Part shown: positions 25,982 through 35,470 of the stretch, piece by piece
How the letters are laid out: each line of letters starts with the position of its first letter
Position numbering within the stretch: the first letter of the stretch is position 1
Source: Flavobacterium piscinae
Lineage (GTDB): Bacteria > Bacteroidota > Bacteroidia > Flavobacteriales > Flavobacteriaceae
Assembly (NCBI RefSeq): GCF_004122145.1
Contig: NZ_SBKQ01000001.1
Span: forward strand, 62,001-126,000
Direction: 5' to 3'
Length of the DNA stretch: 64,000 nt
Notes under the pieces: model-generated
Told to the model about the DNA's origin: nothing
The model's database searches: none
The model's input: the letters and a program-made list of their open reading frames with translations, nothing else
Translations under genes and position numbers: made by a program

Positions 25982-27322
25982 TTAATTTGTTTGTCCGATT
26001 GCTTTTTCTAAAGCTGCTTTTTTGTTTACAACGTCTATCATTGATTGTAGATAGCTTTGTTGAGCTGAATATAATTGACGTTGAGCATCTGTAAAGTCAA
26101 AACTGGTGGAAAGACCTTCTGTAAATTTTACTTGTTGTTTTCGTTCAATTCGCTCTGCTAATAATAAATTTTCTTTGGAACTGAAATACTGTTCAACACT
26201 GTATTCATAATCACTTTTAGCGTTTTGGTATTGCAGTTTCAAACGTTGTTCGGTTTCTGTCAATTGAGTTTGGGCTTGTTCTAAGGCGATTTTTGCTTGT
26301 TGAACCTTGGCTGTTTTTCCAAAACTACTAAATATTGGTACGTTCAAACTTACACCTAAGTTAGAGTAGTTTAACCACCTTTGATTGGGGGTAAAAAACT
26401 GAAATTGATCGCCAAAAGCATTGTAACCAAAATTGACATTGGCGGAGAGTGAGGGTAAAAATTTACTTTTTTCCAATTTCATTTCCAACGTTCGTTGTTC
26501 TACAAAATTGGTAGAAAGAGCATAATCAATATTGTTTTTCACCTCAAACGATGAACCGGTTAATGCCATATCTAAATTAGAAGTTGTTAGGTTTTCTAAT
26601 TTGTCAGTTAATGATAGTTCCTCTTCCAATTCAATTCCTAAATTAATTTTCAGCATATTATAAGAAATGTCTTTTAGACGTTTGGTATAATTCAAACTAC
26701 TGTTAATGCTGGAAAGTGTAATTTTTAATTGTTCAACATTTTCTTCCTCAATCAAACCGTTTTTAAACGTTTGTTCGGTATCAAATAATGTTTTTTCCAA
26801 TGTTGCTTTGTTTTTTTCGAGTATAGAAATATTTTCCTCAGCTAACAATACATTTCCATAGGAATTAATAATCATTTCACGCACTTCCAAATCAGTTTTC
26901 TTTTTGGAACTTTCAAAGTATTGCAAATACGTTTTTGAAGCTTGTAGTGCTACAATATAAGAACCATCAAAAATGAGTTGGCTTAAAGTTGAACGTGCCA
27001 CCATCGAATGCTTTGTTCCAAAAGGTACAGTTACAAACTCTTCTTCGCTATCAGGTATAAAAGCACCGGGAATCACAGACTGTTGAATTACAAAGTTATT
27101 TTGATAATCCAATCCCGCATTAATTTGAGGCAGACCGGTGGCGGTGGTTTCCCATTTTTTCTTCTTGGCCGCTTCGATATCTAAACCGGAATTTTTGGCC
27201 GCATAATTATATTGTAAAGCATGTTCAATCGCCTGCTGAAGCGAAAATGAATAGCTTTTTTTAGTTTCTTGTGCCTGCATACCTAAACAAGCGAACAAGA
27301 GGAAGAGTGATAATTTCTTCAT
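25982..27322 (-). CDS. TolC-family outer-membrane efflux channel
   Basis: The 446-residue protein has a signal peptide (ending MQAQ) and two outer-membrane-efflux repeats rich in long helices (about 30-225 and 240-440), as in TolC. Periodic N/Y/A helices such as LQQAIEHALQYNYAAKNSGLDIEAAKKKKWET are typical of the family. It is the exit duct of the pump encoded downstream. The regulator gene lies 15 bp upstream, which places the channel second in the operon. Confidence 0.92.
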   Translation of the reverse strand: MKKLSLFLLFACLGMQAQETKKSYSFSLQQAIEHALQYNYAAKNSGLDIEAAKKKKWETTATGLPQINAGLDYQNNFVIQQSVIPGAFIPDSEEEFVTVPFGTKHSMVARSTLSQLIFDGSYIVALQASKTYLQYFESSKKKTDLEVREMIINSYGNVLLAEENISILEKNKATLEKTLFDTEQTFKNGLIEEENVEQLKITLSSINSSLNYTKRLKDISYNMLKINLGIELEEELSLTDKLENLTTSNLDMALTGSSFEVKNNIDYALSTNFVEQRTLEMKLEKSKFLPSLSANVNFGYNAFGDQFQFFTPNQRWLNYSNLGVSLNVPIFSSFGKTAKVQQAKIALEQAQTQLTETEQRLKLQYQNAKSDYEYSVEQYFSSKENLLLAERIERKQQVKFTEGLSTSFDFTDAQRQLYSAQQSYLQSMIDVVNKKAALEKAIGQTN

Positions 27323-27337
27323 AGTATAGATTGATGA

Positions 27338-27937
27338 TTATGATTTATTAGTTATTTTTTCTAAAACTTGGAGTCCTTTGGTGGTTGAAATTGCACGCAC
27401 ATGATAGTCGAGGTATAATTCTTCCATCATCCTAAAGTTGTATGATTCATCTGAAAAGACATTTTTATCTTTTAAAGCATGAACACAGGAATAGTATATT
27501 TTACTGATGAATTCAATGTCAATTCCCGGTCGATAAAGACCCGTTTCAACTCCTTTTTTGAGATTGGTTACAACGCAATCTTGCATTTTACAATATTCTT
27601 TCCCATGTAAAGTTTTGTAGATTTTTGGAAAATATTTTTGCAACTGAAAAATAGGCGAAGCTTTTTCATCCTTTAATTTATGTAAAACAAAGTCTTTAAT
27701 TTCAAACAATTCTTCAATCGCATTTTTATCCGGCTGGCATATCTGATCAATTCCACATGAGATAGTTTCAAACATTTGCATGGTTACTGCTTCAACCAAA
27801 TCATTTTTATTGGAAAAATGTTGGTAAATTGTTTTTTTTGAAATTCCCATTTCATTGGCAATGTCATCCATTGTCACACTTTTAAAACCAAGTGTTAAAT
27901 ACATTTCAGTTGCTTTTTCAATAATTTGTTCTTGCAT
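27338..27937 (-). CDS. TetR-family transcriptional regulator of the efflux operon
   Basis: The 199-residue regulator starts at ATG 27937 (MQEQIIEKATEMYLTLGFKSVTMDDIANEMGISKKTIYQHF follows in the usual TetR register). The longer frame of 231 residues has a weak N-terminal extension. The helix-turn-helix is at about residues 22-45 and the ligand domain follows. It is the first gene of the efflux operon, so it probably represses its own promoter in the roughly 185-bp spacer to the divergent polyprenyl synthetase gene. No operator palindrome is obvious. Confidence 0.9.
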   Translation of the reverse strand: MQEQIIEKATEMYLTLGFKSVTMDDIANEMGISKKTIYQHFSNKNDLVEAVTMQMFETISCGIDQICQPDKNAIEELFEIKDFVLHKLKDEKASPIFQLQKYFPKIYKTLHGKEYCKMQDCVVTNLKKGVETGLYRPGIDIEFISKIYYSCVHALKDKNVFSDESYNFRMMEELYLDYHVRAISTTKGLQVLEKITNKS

Positions 27938-28121
27938 TATAATTTGATTTTTATGACTAAAATTCGCAGCAAAAGTATAACGGAAACTTTTAACACCAAA
28001 ATAGTTTCCAAAGTATTTACATTTATTTAACATTTGATTTGCTTTTGAGTCTTCTGATAAATTTCGGGGTTACGCTTTTTTTGGTTTTCTTTGTATTCCA
28101 TTAAACTAAAAATTTTATTCA

Positions 28122-29096
28122 ATGCATTCAATTGCGGTTTACCAAGAACATTTTCTGGTTCATTTAGAAAATGAAAAAATTTTAAAAGAGCCTAAAAATT
28201 TATACGAACCCATCGACTATATTTTGCGTTTAGGCGGAAAAAGAATGCGTCCGGTTTTAACTTTACTTTCAACTGAAATTTTTGATGCTGATTTTAAAAA
28301 TGCACTTTCTGCGGCTACAGCGGTGGAAGTTTTTCATAATTTCTCTTTGGTTCATGATGACATCATGGATGACGCTCCTTTACGCAGAGGAAAAGAAACC
28401 GTGCATGAAAAATGGAATTTAAATACCGGAATTTTATCAGGAGATGCCATGTTGATACTGGCTTATCAATATTTTGAAAGTTATGAACCAAGTATTTTTC
28501 GCGAATTAGCCAAATTATTCAGTAAAACTGCCTTAGAAGTCTGTGAAGGGCAGCAATATGACGTTGATTTTGAAACACGGGATGATGTTTCCATTTCTGA
28601 ATATTTAAAAATGATTGAATATAAAACCGCTGTTTTGGTTGGGGCCGCGATGAAAATGGGAGCCATTATTGCCGAAACTTCCGATGAAAATGCCAATTTA
28701 ATTTATGATTTCGGATTGAATTTAGGTATCGCTTTTCAATTGCAAGATGATTATTTAGACTGTTTTGGTAATCCTGAAACATTTGGAAAACAAGTGGGTG
28801 GTGATATTATCGAAAACAAAAAAACGTATCTTTACCTTAAAGCAATGGAGTTTGCCAAAGCAGAAGAACGAGAACAATTATTGCATTTATATTCCATTCA
28901 ACCGAATGATAATTCCGACAAAATTGAATCCGTAAAAGAATTTTTCAATCAAACCGGTGCATCAAAAGCTACGCAAAAAGCGATAGAAGATTATACAATG
29001 AAAGCCTTCGAAACCTTAACCAAAATGCAAATTGGCGAAGAAAAAAAGATGGTTTTGAGAACGTTTGGTGAGAAGTTGATGAAGAGAGATGTTTAA
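28122..29096 (+). CDS. Polyprenyl diphosphate synthase (trans-isoprenyl type)
   Basis: The 324-residue enzyme chains isopentenyl diphosphate units onto an allylic primer. The first Asp-rich motif is DDIMDD (residues 79-84) followed by RRG, and the second is FQLQDDYLD (about 203-211). GGKRMRP near residue 40 binds the pyrophosphate. The chain length made cannot be settled from motifs alone; farnesyl, geranylgeranyl or longer quinone side chains are possible. It is divergent from the efflux regulator. Confidence 0.92.
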   Translation: MHSIAVYQEHFLVHLENEKILKEPKNLYEPIDYILRLGGKRMRPVLTLLSTEIFDADFKNALSAATAVEVFHNFSLVHDDIMDDAPLRRGKETVHEKWNLNTGILSGDAMLILAYQYFESYEPSIFRELAKLFSKTALEVCEGQQYDVDFETRDDVSISEYLKMIEYKTAVLVGAAMKMGAIIAETSDENANLIYDFGLNLGIAFQLQDDYLDCFGNPETFGKQVGGDIIENKKTYLYLKAMEFAKAEEREQLLHLYSIQPNDNSDKIESVKEFFNQTGASKATQKAIEDYTMKAFETLTKMQIGEEKKMVLRTFGEKLMKRDV

Positions 29097-29108
29097 ATGG
29101 CAAGTTAT

Positions 29109-29130
29109 AAGTTTCAGGTTTCAAGTTTTT
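29109..29130 (+). repeat. TTTCAGGTTTCAAGTT repeat, single arm
   Basis: AAGTTTCAGGTTTCAAGTTT lies just after the polyprenyl synthase gene. It matches the arms of the inverted repeats in the sucA-sucB and rpoN-asnS spacers and the sequence inside leuS. The rest of this 190-bp spacer holds AAAATCAACAATC strings. Confidence 0.65.
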
Positions 29131-29286
29131 GGCTTTTTGAGTTGATATAAAAGAAAAGTATATAGAATAAAATCCTTTCAAATCCATTTTCGCCTGCGAA
29201 CAAAAAAATCAGCGAACATCCATTCAATCTTTCCAATCAGTGTTCTATTAAAAATCAACAATCAAAAATCAACAATCGCTAATCCA

Positions 29287-29637
29287 ATGTATCCCATTCC
29301 AACTTCAACCGATCATCTTTTAACGGAAGCAGAAAAAGAAAATCTGTACCTCAAACTCATTGAACAACTCAACAAAGATTTCAATTTTGCCAACGAACCG
29401 GTTGATTTTCCGTTAAGCACATCGCCAAACGAATTAAAAATTCAATTGCATGAAAAAGTGTATCGACTCATTCAATACAAATTTGCCGAATATTTGAATT
29501 TACTCTATATCATCGATGTTTCCGAAGATGAAGTCAAAAAACTCAACGGAGATGACATTTCAGAATTGGCAGGAGAGGTGGCTTTTTTAATTTTAAAAAG
29601 AGAATGGCAGAAGGTTTGGTTTAGAAATAAACTCTAA
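29287..29637 (+). CDS. Conserved small protein, unknown function
   Basis: I do not recognise this 116-residue soluble protein. It is acidic and mostly helical, with no signal peptide or membrane segment. Its start is MYPIPTSTDHLLTEAEKENLY and it ends in KREWQKVWFRNKL. Codon use is like that of its neighbours, which supports a real gene. It overlaps the convergent outer-membrane gene by 17 bp at its 3' end and follows the polyprenyl synthase gene at 190 bp. Confidence 0.7.
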   Translation: MYPIPTSTDHLLTEAEKENLYLKLIEQLNKDFNFANEPVDFPLSTSPNELKIQLHEKVYRLIQYKFAEYLNLLYIIDVSEDEVKKLNGDDISELAGEVAFLILKREWQKVWFRNKL

Positions 29638-30166
29638 CAAACGGCATCCAAGCCTCCGAATACACATTTCGATTATCATTGTGTAGCACATTATAACGCA
29701 AACCAATTGTTACATTATTCGTTTGATAACCGGCTCCTAAAAACAGTCCGGTGTTCCAAAAATTGTCTTTTACAGAATTGAAATTGTTTTCATAAGTAGT
29801 GTTTACACGCAATTGTTCTAATTCAGCCGAGAGCTGTATTTCAGGAATAGGATTACCCAAAACTATCATACTGGCACCATAAATATAGGATTCAAAAAAA
29901 TTCTTTTGTTTCACATAACTTCCTTGAATTCCAAAACCTAAACTAATGTACTGATTAAAGTCATAAATTGCTCCGGGTGCGAGTGTAATATCAGTATAAT
30001 TGTTTCCTAGGGCTAAGCCAAATCCACCTCCAAAACGAACCTTTGACCAAAACTCACTTTTTTGAGTCGCTGAAACGGATTGTTCAGACTGTGCAATCGA
30101 GTTTTCCATACCAAAAATAAATACCAATAGGAAAATTAAAATGGGAAGTTTTTCAGCGTTTTTCAT
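29621..30166 (-). CDS. Small outer-membrane beta-barrel protein
   Basis: The 181-residue protein has a signal peptide (ending SIAQ) and about eight amphipathic strands, alternating aromatic and small residues, ending in the aromatic VRVYF that outer-membrane barrels need. It is probably an OmpA/OmpX-sized barrel of unknown role. Proteins of this kind beside sucA are, in my memory, sometimes labelled alpha-ketoglutarate decarboxylase in flavobacterial genomes. Nothing in this sequence supports enzyme activity. It is divergent from sucA. Confidence 0.75.
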   Translation of the reverse strand: MKNAEKLPILIFLLVFIFGMENSIAQSEQSVSATQKSEFWSKVRFGGGFGLALGNNYTDITLAPGAIYDFNQYISLGFGIQGSYVKQKNFFESYIYGASMIVLGNPIPEIQLSAELEQLRVNTTYENNFNSVKDNFWNTGLFLGAGYQTNNVTIGLRYNVLHNDNRNVYSEAWMPFVRVYF

Positions 30167-30236
30167 ATCTATATCTTTTTAGCAATTTAAAACATAAAAG
30201 TATGCAAAAATAAATGAAAGATTATGGCAATTATTG

Positions 30237-30244
30237 TACTTTTG
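30237..30244 (+). promoter_or_regulatory. -7 element of the sucA promoter
   Basis: TACTTTTG matches TAnnTTTG, 41 bp upstream of the sucA start. No strong -33 TTTG stands in front of it. Confidence 0.5.
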
Positions 30245-30284
30245 CAAAACTATTTTTAACAAATAAGGTTTATTACTACTAATT

Positions 30285-33056
30285 ATGGATAGGTTTTCCT
30301 TTTTAAACGCTGCACACACTCAATTTTTTGCCGATTTATATGAACAATATACCGTTAATCCGGATAGCGTTGAACCCAGCTGGAGAGCCTTCTTTCAAGG
30401 TTTCGATTTTGGTCTGGAATCGGCAAATGACAATGAAGCCGTTTCACAATTGGCGGATTTTTCTGCAGGAAATCAAGACTTTAGTCTCGTTTCGGATAAA
30501 TTACAAAAAGAGTTTAATGTTCTTAAATTAATTGATGCTTACCGAACGCGAGGACATTTATTTACCAAAACCAATCCTGTTCGTGAGCGAAGAGTGTATG
30601 TCCCCACATTGGCAATCGAAAATTTTGGATTAGCATCCTCTGATTTAGATACCGTTTTTGATGCTGCAAAAGTATTGGGGCACGAACCAAAACCATTGCG
30701 TGAAATTATTATACATTTAGAGAATGTCTATTGTCAATCCATCGGAATTGAATACATGTATATCCGTAAGCCGGAAGTCATCGAGTGGATTCAAAGACGT
30801 TTAAACATCAATGATAACTTACCAAATTTTAACGTTGATCAGAAAAAACATATATTAAATAAATTAAACGAAGCCGTTTCGTTCGAAAACTTCTTACATA
30901 CAAAATACGTAGGCCAAAAACGTTTTTCTTTAGAAGGAGGCGAGAGCATTATTCCTGCTTTAGATGCCTTAATTGAATCGGCAGCTGAAAAAGGAGTAGA
31001 ACAATTTGTGATGGGAATGGCTCACCGAGGTCGTTTGAACATCTTAGCCAACATTTTTGGCAAACCAACACAAGACATTTTCTCCGAATTTGACGGAAAA
31101 GATTACGATAAAGAATATTTTGACGGTGATGTAAAATACCATTTAGGATTAACCGCTGACAGAAAAACAAAATCAGGTAAAAACATCAACATTAATTTGG
31201 CTCCAAACCCTTCTCACTTAGAAACGGTTGGTGCGGTGATAGAAGGAATTACCAGAGCAAAACAAGACAAATATTTCCCTAACGATTTCTCAAAAGTTTT
31301 GCCAATCGCCGTTCACGGAGATGCCGCTGTGGCCGGACAAGGAATTGTTTATGAAATCATTCAAATGTCCCAATTAGACGGTTATAAAACCGGAGGAACA
31401 ATCCATTTGGTAATTAATAACCAAGTTGGGTTTACAACGAATTACCTTGATGCTCGTTCATCTATTTATTGTACGGATGTAGCCAAAGTAACGCTTTCAC
31501 CGGTTTTGCATGTCAATGCAGACGATACCGAAGCTGTAGTGCATGCCATGCTTTTTGCCTTAGATTTCAGAATGACATTTGGTCGTGATGTGTTTATTGA
31601 TTTGTTAGGTTACAGAAAATACGGTCACAACGAAGGGGATGAACCTCGTTTTACCCAACCTGTTTTATATAAAATTATCGCAAAGCATAGAAATCCGAGA
31701 GACATTTATGCTGAAAAGTTAATTGTTGATGGAATTGTTGACCAAGCCTACATCAATAAAATCGAAAGCGATTATAAAGCTAAATTAGACCAAAATTTAG
31801 AAGCTTCCCGCAAAAAAGAATTGACAATCATCACTCCCTTTATGCAGGATGAATGGAAAGGTTTTGTACAAGTTTCAGACGATGAAATGTTGAAAAAAGT
31901 CAAAACTACCTTTGACAAAAAGAAATTGGATGTGATTGCAGAATCCATTTCAACTTTGCCGTCGGATAAAAAATTCATCAATAAAATCAGCAAAATTGTT
32001 ACCGACAGAAAAACGATGTACGACAATGATGCTATTGATTGGGGAACTGCCGAGACTTTAGCTTATGGTACATTGTTAATGGAAGGCTACGACGTTCGAA
32101 TTTCCGGTCAAGACGTAGAAAGAGGAACATTCTCCCACCGTCATGCCGTTGTAAAAGTGGAAGACAGCGAAGAAGAAGTCATCTTATTAAACGGATTAAA
32201 AGATAAAAAAGGAAAGTTCAACGTGTTCAACTCGTTCCTTTCTGAATATGGTGTTTTAGGTTTCGATTACGGATATGCCTTAGCCAATCCAAACGCACTA
32301 ACCATTTGGGAAGCACAATTTGGTGATTTCTCTAACGGTGCCCAAATTATGATTGACCAATACATTTCCTGTGGCGAAGACAAATGGAACAACCAAAATG
32401 GGATTGTGCTTTTATTGCCGCATGGTTACGAAGGTCAAGGTGCCGAGCATTCTTCTGCCAGAATGGAACGCTACTTGCAACTTTGTGCCCGTCACAACAT
32501 GTATGTAGCCGATTGTACCACACCGGCAAACTTTTTTCACTTGTTGAGAAGACAAATGAAAACCAAGTTCCGTAAGCCTTTAATCGTGTTTTCACCAAAA
32601 AGTTTGTTGCGTCATCCCTTATGTATATCTACCAAAGAAGAACTATACAATGGAAGTTTCCAAGAAACCATTGACGACAATTCGGTTGACAAAAAGAAAG
32701 TAAAAACTCTCGTATTTTGTACCGGAAAATTTTACTACGATATTTTAGCCGAAAGAGAAAACTTAGGCAGAAATGATGTAGCTTTGGTAAGAATTGAACA
32801 ATTGTTTCCGTTGCCAATCGAGCAATTAAAAGAAATAATCGCAAAATATCCTAACGCAGATGATTATGTTTGGGCACAAGAAGAACCAAAAAACATGGGA
32901 GCTTACAGTTTTATGTTAATGAATTTTGACTTGGTTAAATGGCGATTGGCTTCGTTAAAAGCCTATGCAGCTCCAGCCGCAGGAAGTCACACCAGAGACA
33001 GAAGACGCCACGCCGATGCAATCAGAATGGTATTTGACAAAAATTTATTTAGATAA
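30285..33056 (+). CDS. sucA: 2-oxoglutarate dehydrogenase E1 component
   Basis: This 923-residue thiamine-diphosphate enzyme decarboxylates 2-oxoglutarate in the TCA cycle and passes the succinyl group to the E2 lipoyl arm. The N-terminal E2-binding helix (FLNAAHTQFFADLYEQYTVNP) is present. The catalytic part includes MGMAHRGRLNILAN and a ThDP site (HGDAAVAGQGIVYE). The transketolase-like C-terminal domain carries GTFSHRHAVV and EGQGAEHSSARMERYLQL. Length and motifs are typical. sucB follows, so the pair forms the odh operon; E3 is not in the window. Confidence 0.97.
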   Translation: MDRFSFLNAAHTQFFADLYEQYTVNPDSVEPSWRAFFQGFDFGLESANDNEAVSQLADFSAGNQDFSLVSDKLQKEFNVLKLIDAYRTRGHLFTKTNPVRERRVYVPTLAIENFGLASSDLDTVFDAAKVLGHEPKPLREIIIHLENVYCQSIGIEYMYIRKPEVIEWIQRRLNINDNLPNFNVDQKKHILNKLNEAVSFENFLHTKYVGQKRFSLEGGESIIPALDALIESAAEKGVEQFVMGMAHRGRLNILANIFGKPTQDIFSEFDGKDYDKEYFDGDVKYHLGLTADRKTKSGKNININLAPNPSHLETVGAVIEGITRAKQDKYFPNDFSKVLPIAVHGDAAVAGQGIVYEIIQMSQLDGYKTGGTIHLVINNQVGFTTNYLDARSSIYCTDVAKVTLSPVLHVNADDTEAVVHAMLFALDFRMTFGRDVFIDLLGYRKYGHNEGDEPRFTQPVLYKIIAKHRNPRDIYAEKLIVDGIVDQAYINKIESDYKAKLDQNLEASRKKELTIITPFMQDEWKGFVQVSDDEMLKKVKTTFDKKKLDVIAESISTLPSDKKFINKISKIVTDRKTMYDNDAIDWGTAETLAYGTLLMEGYDVRISGQDVERGTFSHRHAVVKVEDSEEEVILLNGLKDKKGKFNVFNSFLSEYGVLGFDYGYALANPNALTIWEAQFGDFSNGAQIMIDQYISCGEDKWNNQNGIVLLLPHGYEGQGAEHSSARMERYLQLCARHNMYVADCTTPANFFHLLRRQMKTKFRKPLIVFSPKSLLRHPLCISTKEELYNGSFQETIDDNSVDKKKVKTLVFCTGKFYYDILAERENLGRNDVALVRIEQLFPLPIEQLKEIIAKYPNADDYVWAQEEPKNMGAYSFMLMNFDLVKWRLASLKAYAAPAAGSHTRDRRRHADAIRMVFDKNLFR

Positions 33057-33062
33057 AAATTT

Positions 33063-33118
33063 GTTTCAAGTTTCAGGTTTCAAGTAAACAAAAACCTGAA
33101 ACTTGAAACCTGAAACTT
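33063..33118. repeat. Inverted repeat in the sucA-sucB spacer
   Basis: GTTTCAGGTTTCAAGT (33070-33085) pairs perfectly with ACTTGAAACCTGAAAC (33101-33116) across a 15-base loop. Both arms belong to the TTTCAGGTTTCAAGTT family. The hairpin sits between two genes of one complex and could tune how much sucB is made relative to sucA. Confidence 0.8.
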
Positions 33119-33135
33119 TTAAACCAATATTAGAT

Positions 33136-34362
33136 ATGATTTTAGAAATGAAAGTTCCCTCTCCGGGAGAATCTATAAAAGAAGTAGAAATCGCAACTTG
33201 GTTAGTTAAAGACGGCGATTATGTTGAAAAAGATCAAGCCATTGCTGAGGTTGATTCAGATAAAGCCACATTGGAATTACCTGCCGAAGCCAGCGGAACC
33301 ATCACCCTAAAAGCAGAAGAAGGTGACGCCGTAGCCGTTGGAGCAGTCGTTTGTTTAATCGATACTTCAGCTGCAAAACCAAGTGGTGATGCTCCAAAAG
33401 CCGAAGCAAAACCAGCTGCTGAAACACCTAAAGCGGAAGTAAAAGTTGAAGCTCCAAAAGTAGCACCAGCACCTGAAAAAACCTATGCTACGCAAGCTCC
33501 TTCGCCGGCAGCTCGTAAAATATTAGACGAAAAAAACATTCAACCTTCCGATATTGTTGGAACAGGAAAAGGAGGAAGAATAACCAAAGAAGATGCGATG
33601 AACGCTGTTCCTTCAATGGGTACACCCACCGGTGGGAACCGTGGTTCAGAGAGAACTAAATTATCAATGTTACGACGTAAAGTAGCTGAGCGATTGGTTT
33701 CGGCTAAAAATGAAACGGCGATGTTAACTACTTTTAATGAAGTGGACATGACTGCCATTTACGATTTACGTGCAGAATTTAAAGATGCTTTTAAAGAAAA
33801 ACACGGATTAGGATTAGGATTTATGTCGTTTTTCACCAAAGCGGTGACAAGAGCATTGCAGTTGTATCCGGATGTCAATTCTATGATTGACGGTCAAGAG
33901 AAGATTTCGTATGATTTCTGTGATATTTCAGTTGCCGTTTCCGGGCCAAAAGGATTAATGGTTCCGGTAATGCGAAATGCAGAAACTCTTTCTTTTAGAG
34001 GGGTAGAAGCTGAAATTAAAAGACTGGCTTTACGTGCCCGTGATGGACAAATTACGGTAGACGAAATGACGGGTGGAACATTTACCATTTCAAATGGTGG
34101 AGTTTTCGGGAGCATGTTATCTACTCCAATTATCAACCCACCACAATCCGGAATTCTTGGAATGCACAATGTAGTGGAAAGACCGATTGTAAGAAACGGC
34201 CAAATCGTAATTGCTCCGGTGATGTATGTTGCTTTGTCCTACGACCACAGAATCATCGACGGAAGAGAATCAGTTGGTTTCTTAGTAGCTGTAAAAGAAG
34301 CATTAGAAAACCCTGTAGAACATTTGATGGGTGGAAACGCTAAAAAAGCATTGGAACTGTAG
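33136..34362 (+). CDS. sucB: 2-oxoglutarate dehydrogenase E2 (dihydrolipoyl succinyltransferase)
   Basis: The 408-residue E2 core subunit carries the succinyl group to CoA. A lipoyl domain with K43 (EVDSDKATLEL) is followed by an Ala/Pro/Lys-rich linker (about 80-125), the E1/E3-binding domain (PSPAARKILDEKNI) and the catalytic domain with the active-site motif SYDHRIIDGRE. I start at ATG 33136; an upstream in-frame TTG lies inside the repeat and would add 11 unlikely residues. MKVPSPGES four codons further is also possible. Confidence 0.96.
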   Translation: MILEMKVPSPGESIKEVEIATWLVKDGDYVEKDQAIAEVDSDKATLELPAEASGTITLKAEEGDAVAVGAVVCLIDTSAAKPSGDAPKAEAKPAAETPKAEVKVEAPKVAPAPEKTYATQAPSPAARKILDEKNIQPSDIVGTGKGGRITKEDAMNAVPSMGTPTGGNRGSERTKLSMLRRKVAERLVSAKNETAMLTTFNEVDMTAIYDLRAEFKDAFKEKHGLGLGFMSFFTKAVTRALQLYPDVNSMIDGQEKISYDFCDISVAVSGPKGLMVPVMRNAETLSFRGVEAEIKRLALRARDGQITVDEMTGGTFTISNGGVFGSMLSTPIINPPQSGILGMHNVVERPIVRNGQIVIAPVMYVALSYDHRIIDGRESVGFLVAVKEALENPVEHLMGGNAKKALEL

Positions 34363-34383
34363 TAATCATTTCAATAAAAAATA

Positions 34384-34418
34384 AAATCCCGGTTAGAAAT
34401 TCTAATCGGGATTTTTTT
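34384..34418. terminator. Terminator between sucB and the DUF4476 gene
   Basis: AATCCCGGTTAGAA and TTCTAATCGGGATT form a long stem followed by seven T on the plus strand. It is placed between convergent genes and serves at least sucB. Confidence 0.85.
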
Positions 34419-34431
34419 ATAAAATAATATC

Positions 34432-35388
34432 TTATCTCCTCGAAATAAAATCATTCAATTCATCTGCACTTGATGAAAATGAGAACACATTGTTTACTTT
34501 AAAGTAGTTTTGCGGTTCTACACAGGCATCAAAAGCAAATTTAGCAAAGTCTAATTTAGTTTCTTCAAAAGCAAAAATTTTACAGATCTCTACAATTTGA
34601 TTGGTGTTTAAACAATTGTTTTGGGCAATTTGTTTGGCGGTTTTTAATCTTGACTCATCGAATCCTTGGTTTTTGATGGTTTGTAATGCACTGTTGAAAT
34701 TCCCATTATTCATAGGTCTGGCACCATAACAACCCTCTTGTAAAGGTTCTTGAACGACTACAGCAGTTCCACCACCGGTTGTTGTTACTGTAGTAGTTTC
34801 AGTAATGGTAGTACTCCCCGTCATAATTGGGTCATTGATGGAAATGTTTACCCCAACACCACCAACATTCACACCGGCATTCACCCCTCCATTAGTTGTA
34901 GTAGTGGTAGTAGTTGTTTGTTGAACCACACCTACGGGGGCAGATTGTTGCACAATTACTTGTTGTGGTGGAGCAGGTTGTCCCCAACGGCGAACATATA
35001 CATTAGAAGGAGGGATAAAGCCATCCACCACCGGAATCATCGAAAAGAAATTCAATTTCATTTTAGATGGTTTGTTTTTATCCCGACGAATTTTATAGGT
35101 TACATCCATAAAAACACCATCAACATCGGCAATTTGAAGAAAGTTTTTAGAAATTTCTTGTCGTAATTTATCCTCAAAAATAATTTTGGCGTTGTAATAC
35201 GGTTGTACTAATTCTTCTACACGGATGTTTGTTTGTGGTTCATCATTCATCCGTTCTCCATTCAAAATCAAGTAAAATTTATCACCGTCTTCAGAAAAAA
35301 TGGTTAAATGACCAAATGGCTGAATCTGTCCAAAAGAAAGGGCAGAAACAATAAATAATAAACAAGTTAAAGTAGTTTTTAGTTTCAT
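34432..35388 (-). CDS. Secreted DUF4476-domain protein
   Basis: The 318-residue protein starts at ATG 35388 with a signal peptide (ending SFGQ). The middle (about 145-215) is low complexity, with a row of eight Thr, Gly/Val/Asn-rich stretches and another Thr-rich row. The C-terminal 95 residues (from about GCYGARPMN) match the pattern I know as DUF4476: helices with FDESRLKTAKQIAQNNCLN and a LDFAKFAFDAC repeat. Function is unknown. The upstream TTG start of the longer frame adds only two residues. Confidence 0.8.
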   Translation of the reverse strand: MKLKTTLTCLLFIVSALSFGQIQPFGHLTIFSEDGDKFYLILNGERMNDEPQTNIRVEELVQPYYNAKIIFEDKLRQEISKNFLQIADVDGVFMDVTYKIRRDKNKPSKMKLNFFSMIPVVDGFIPPSNVYVRRWGQPAPPQQVIVQQSAPVGVVQQTTTTTTTTNGGVNAGVNVGGVGVNISINDPIMTGSTTITETTTVTTTGGGTAVVVQEPLQEGCYGARPMNNGNFNSALQTIKNQGFDESRLKTAKQIAQNNCLNTNQIVEICKIFAFEETKLDFAKFAFDACVEPQNYFKVNNVFSFSSSADELNDFISRR

Positions 35389-35470
35389 ATACAATTGTTT
35401 TAAAGTTCTAAAATTAAGTATTATGCAAGGAGATTTCCAAATATAATGCCAAAAAAACAGATCATTTAAT

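Noticed and set aside
30949-31170. Minus-strand ORF within sucA
   Set aside because: It is a shadow of a highly conserved plus-strand gene with no supporting signal. The same applies to other antisense ORFs in sucA, rpoN and leuS.
33103-33135. Upstream TTG start for sucB
   Set aside because: It begins inside the inverted repeat, and the added residues are not part of a lipoyl domain. ATG 33136 fits the family start.
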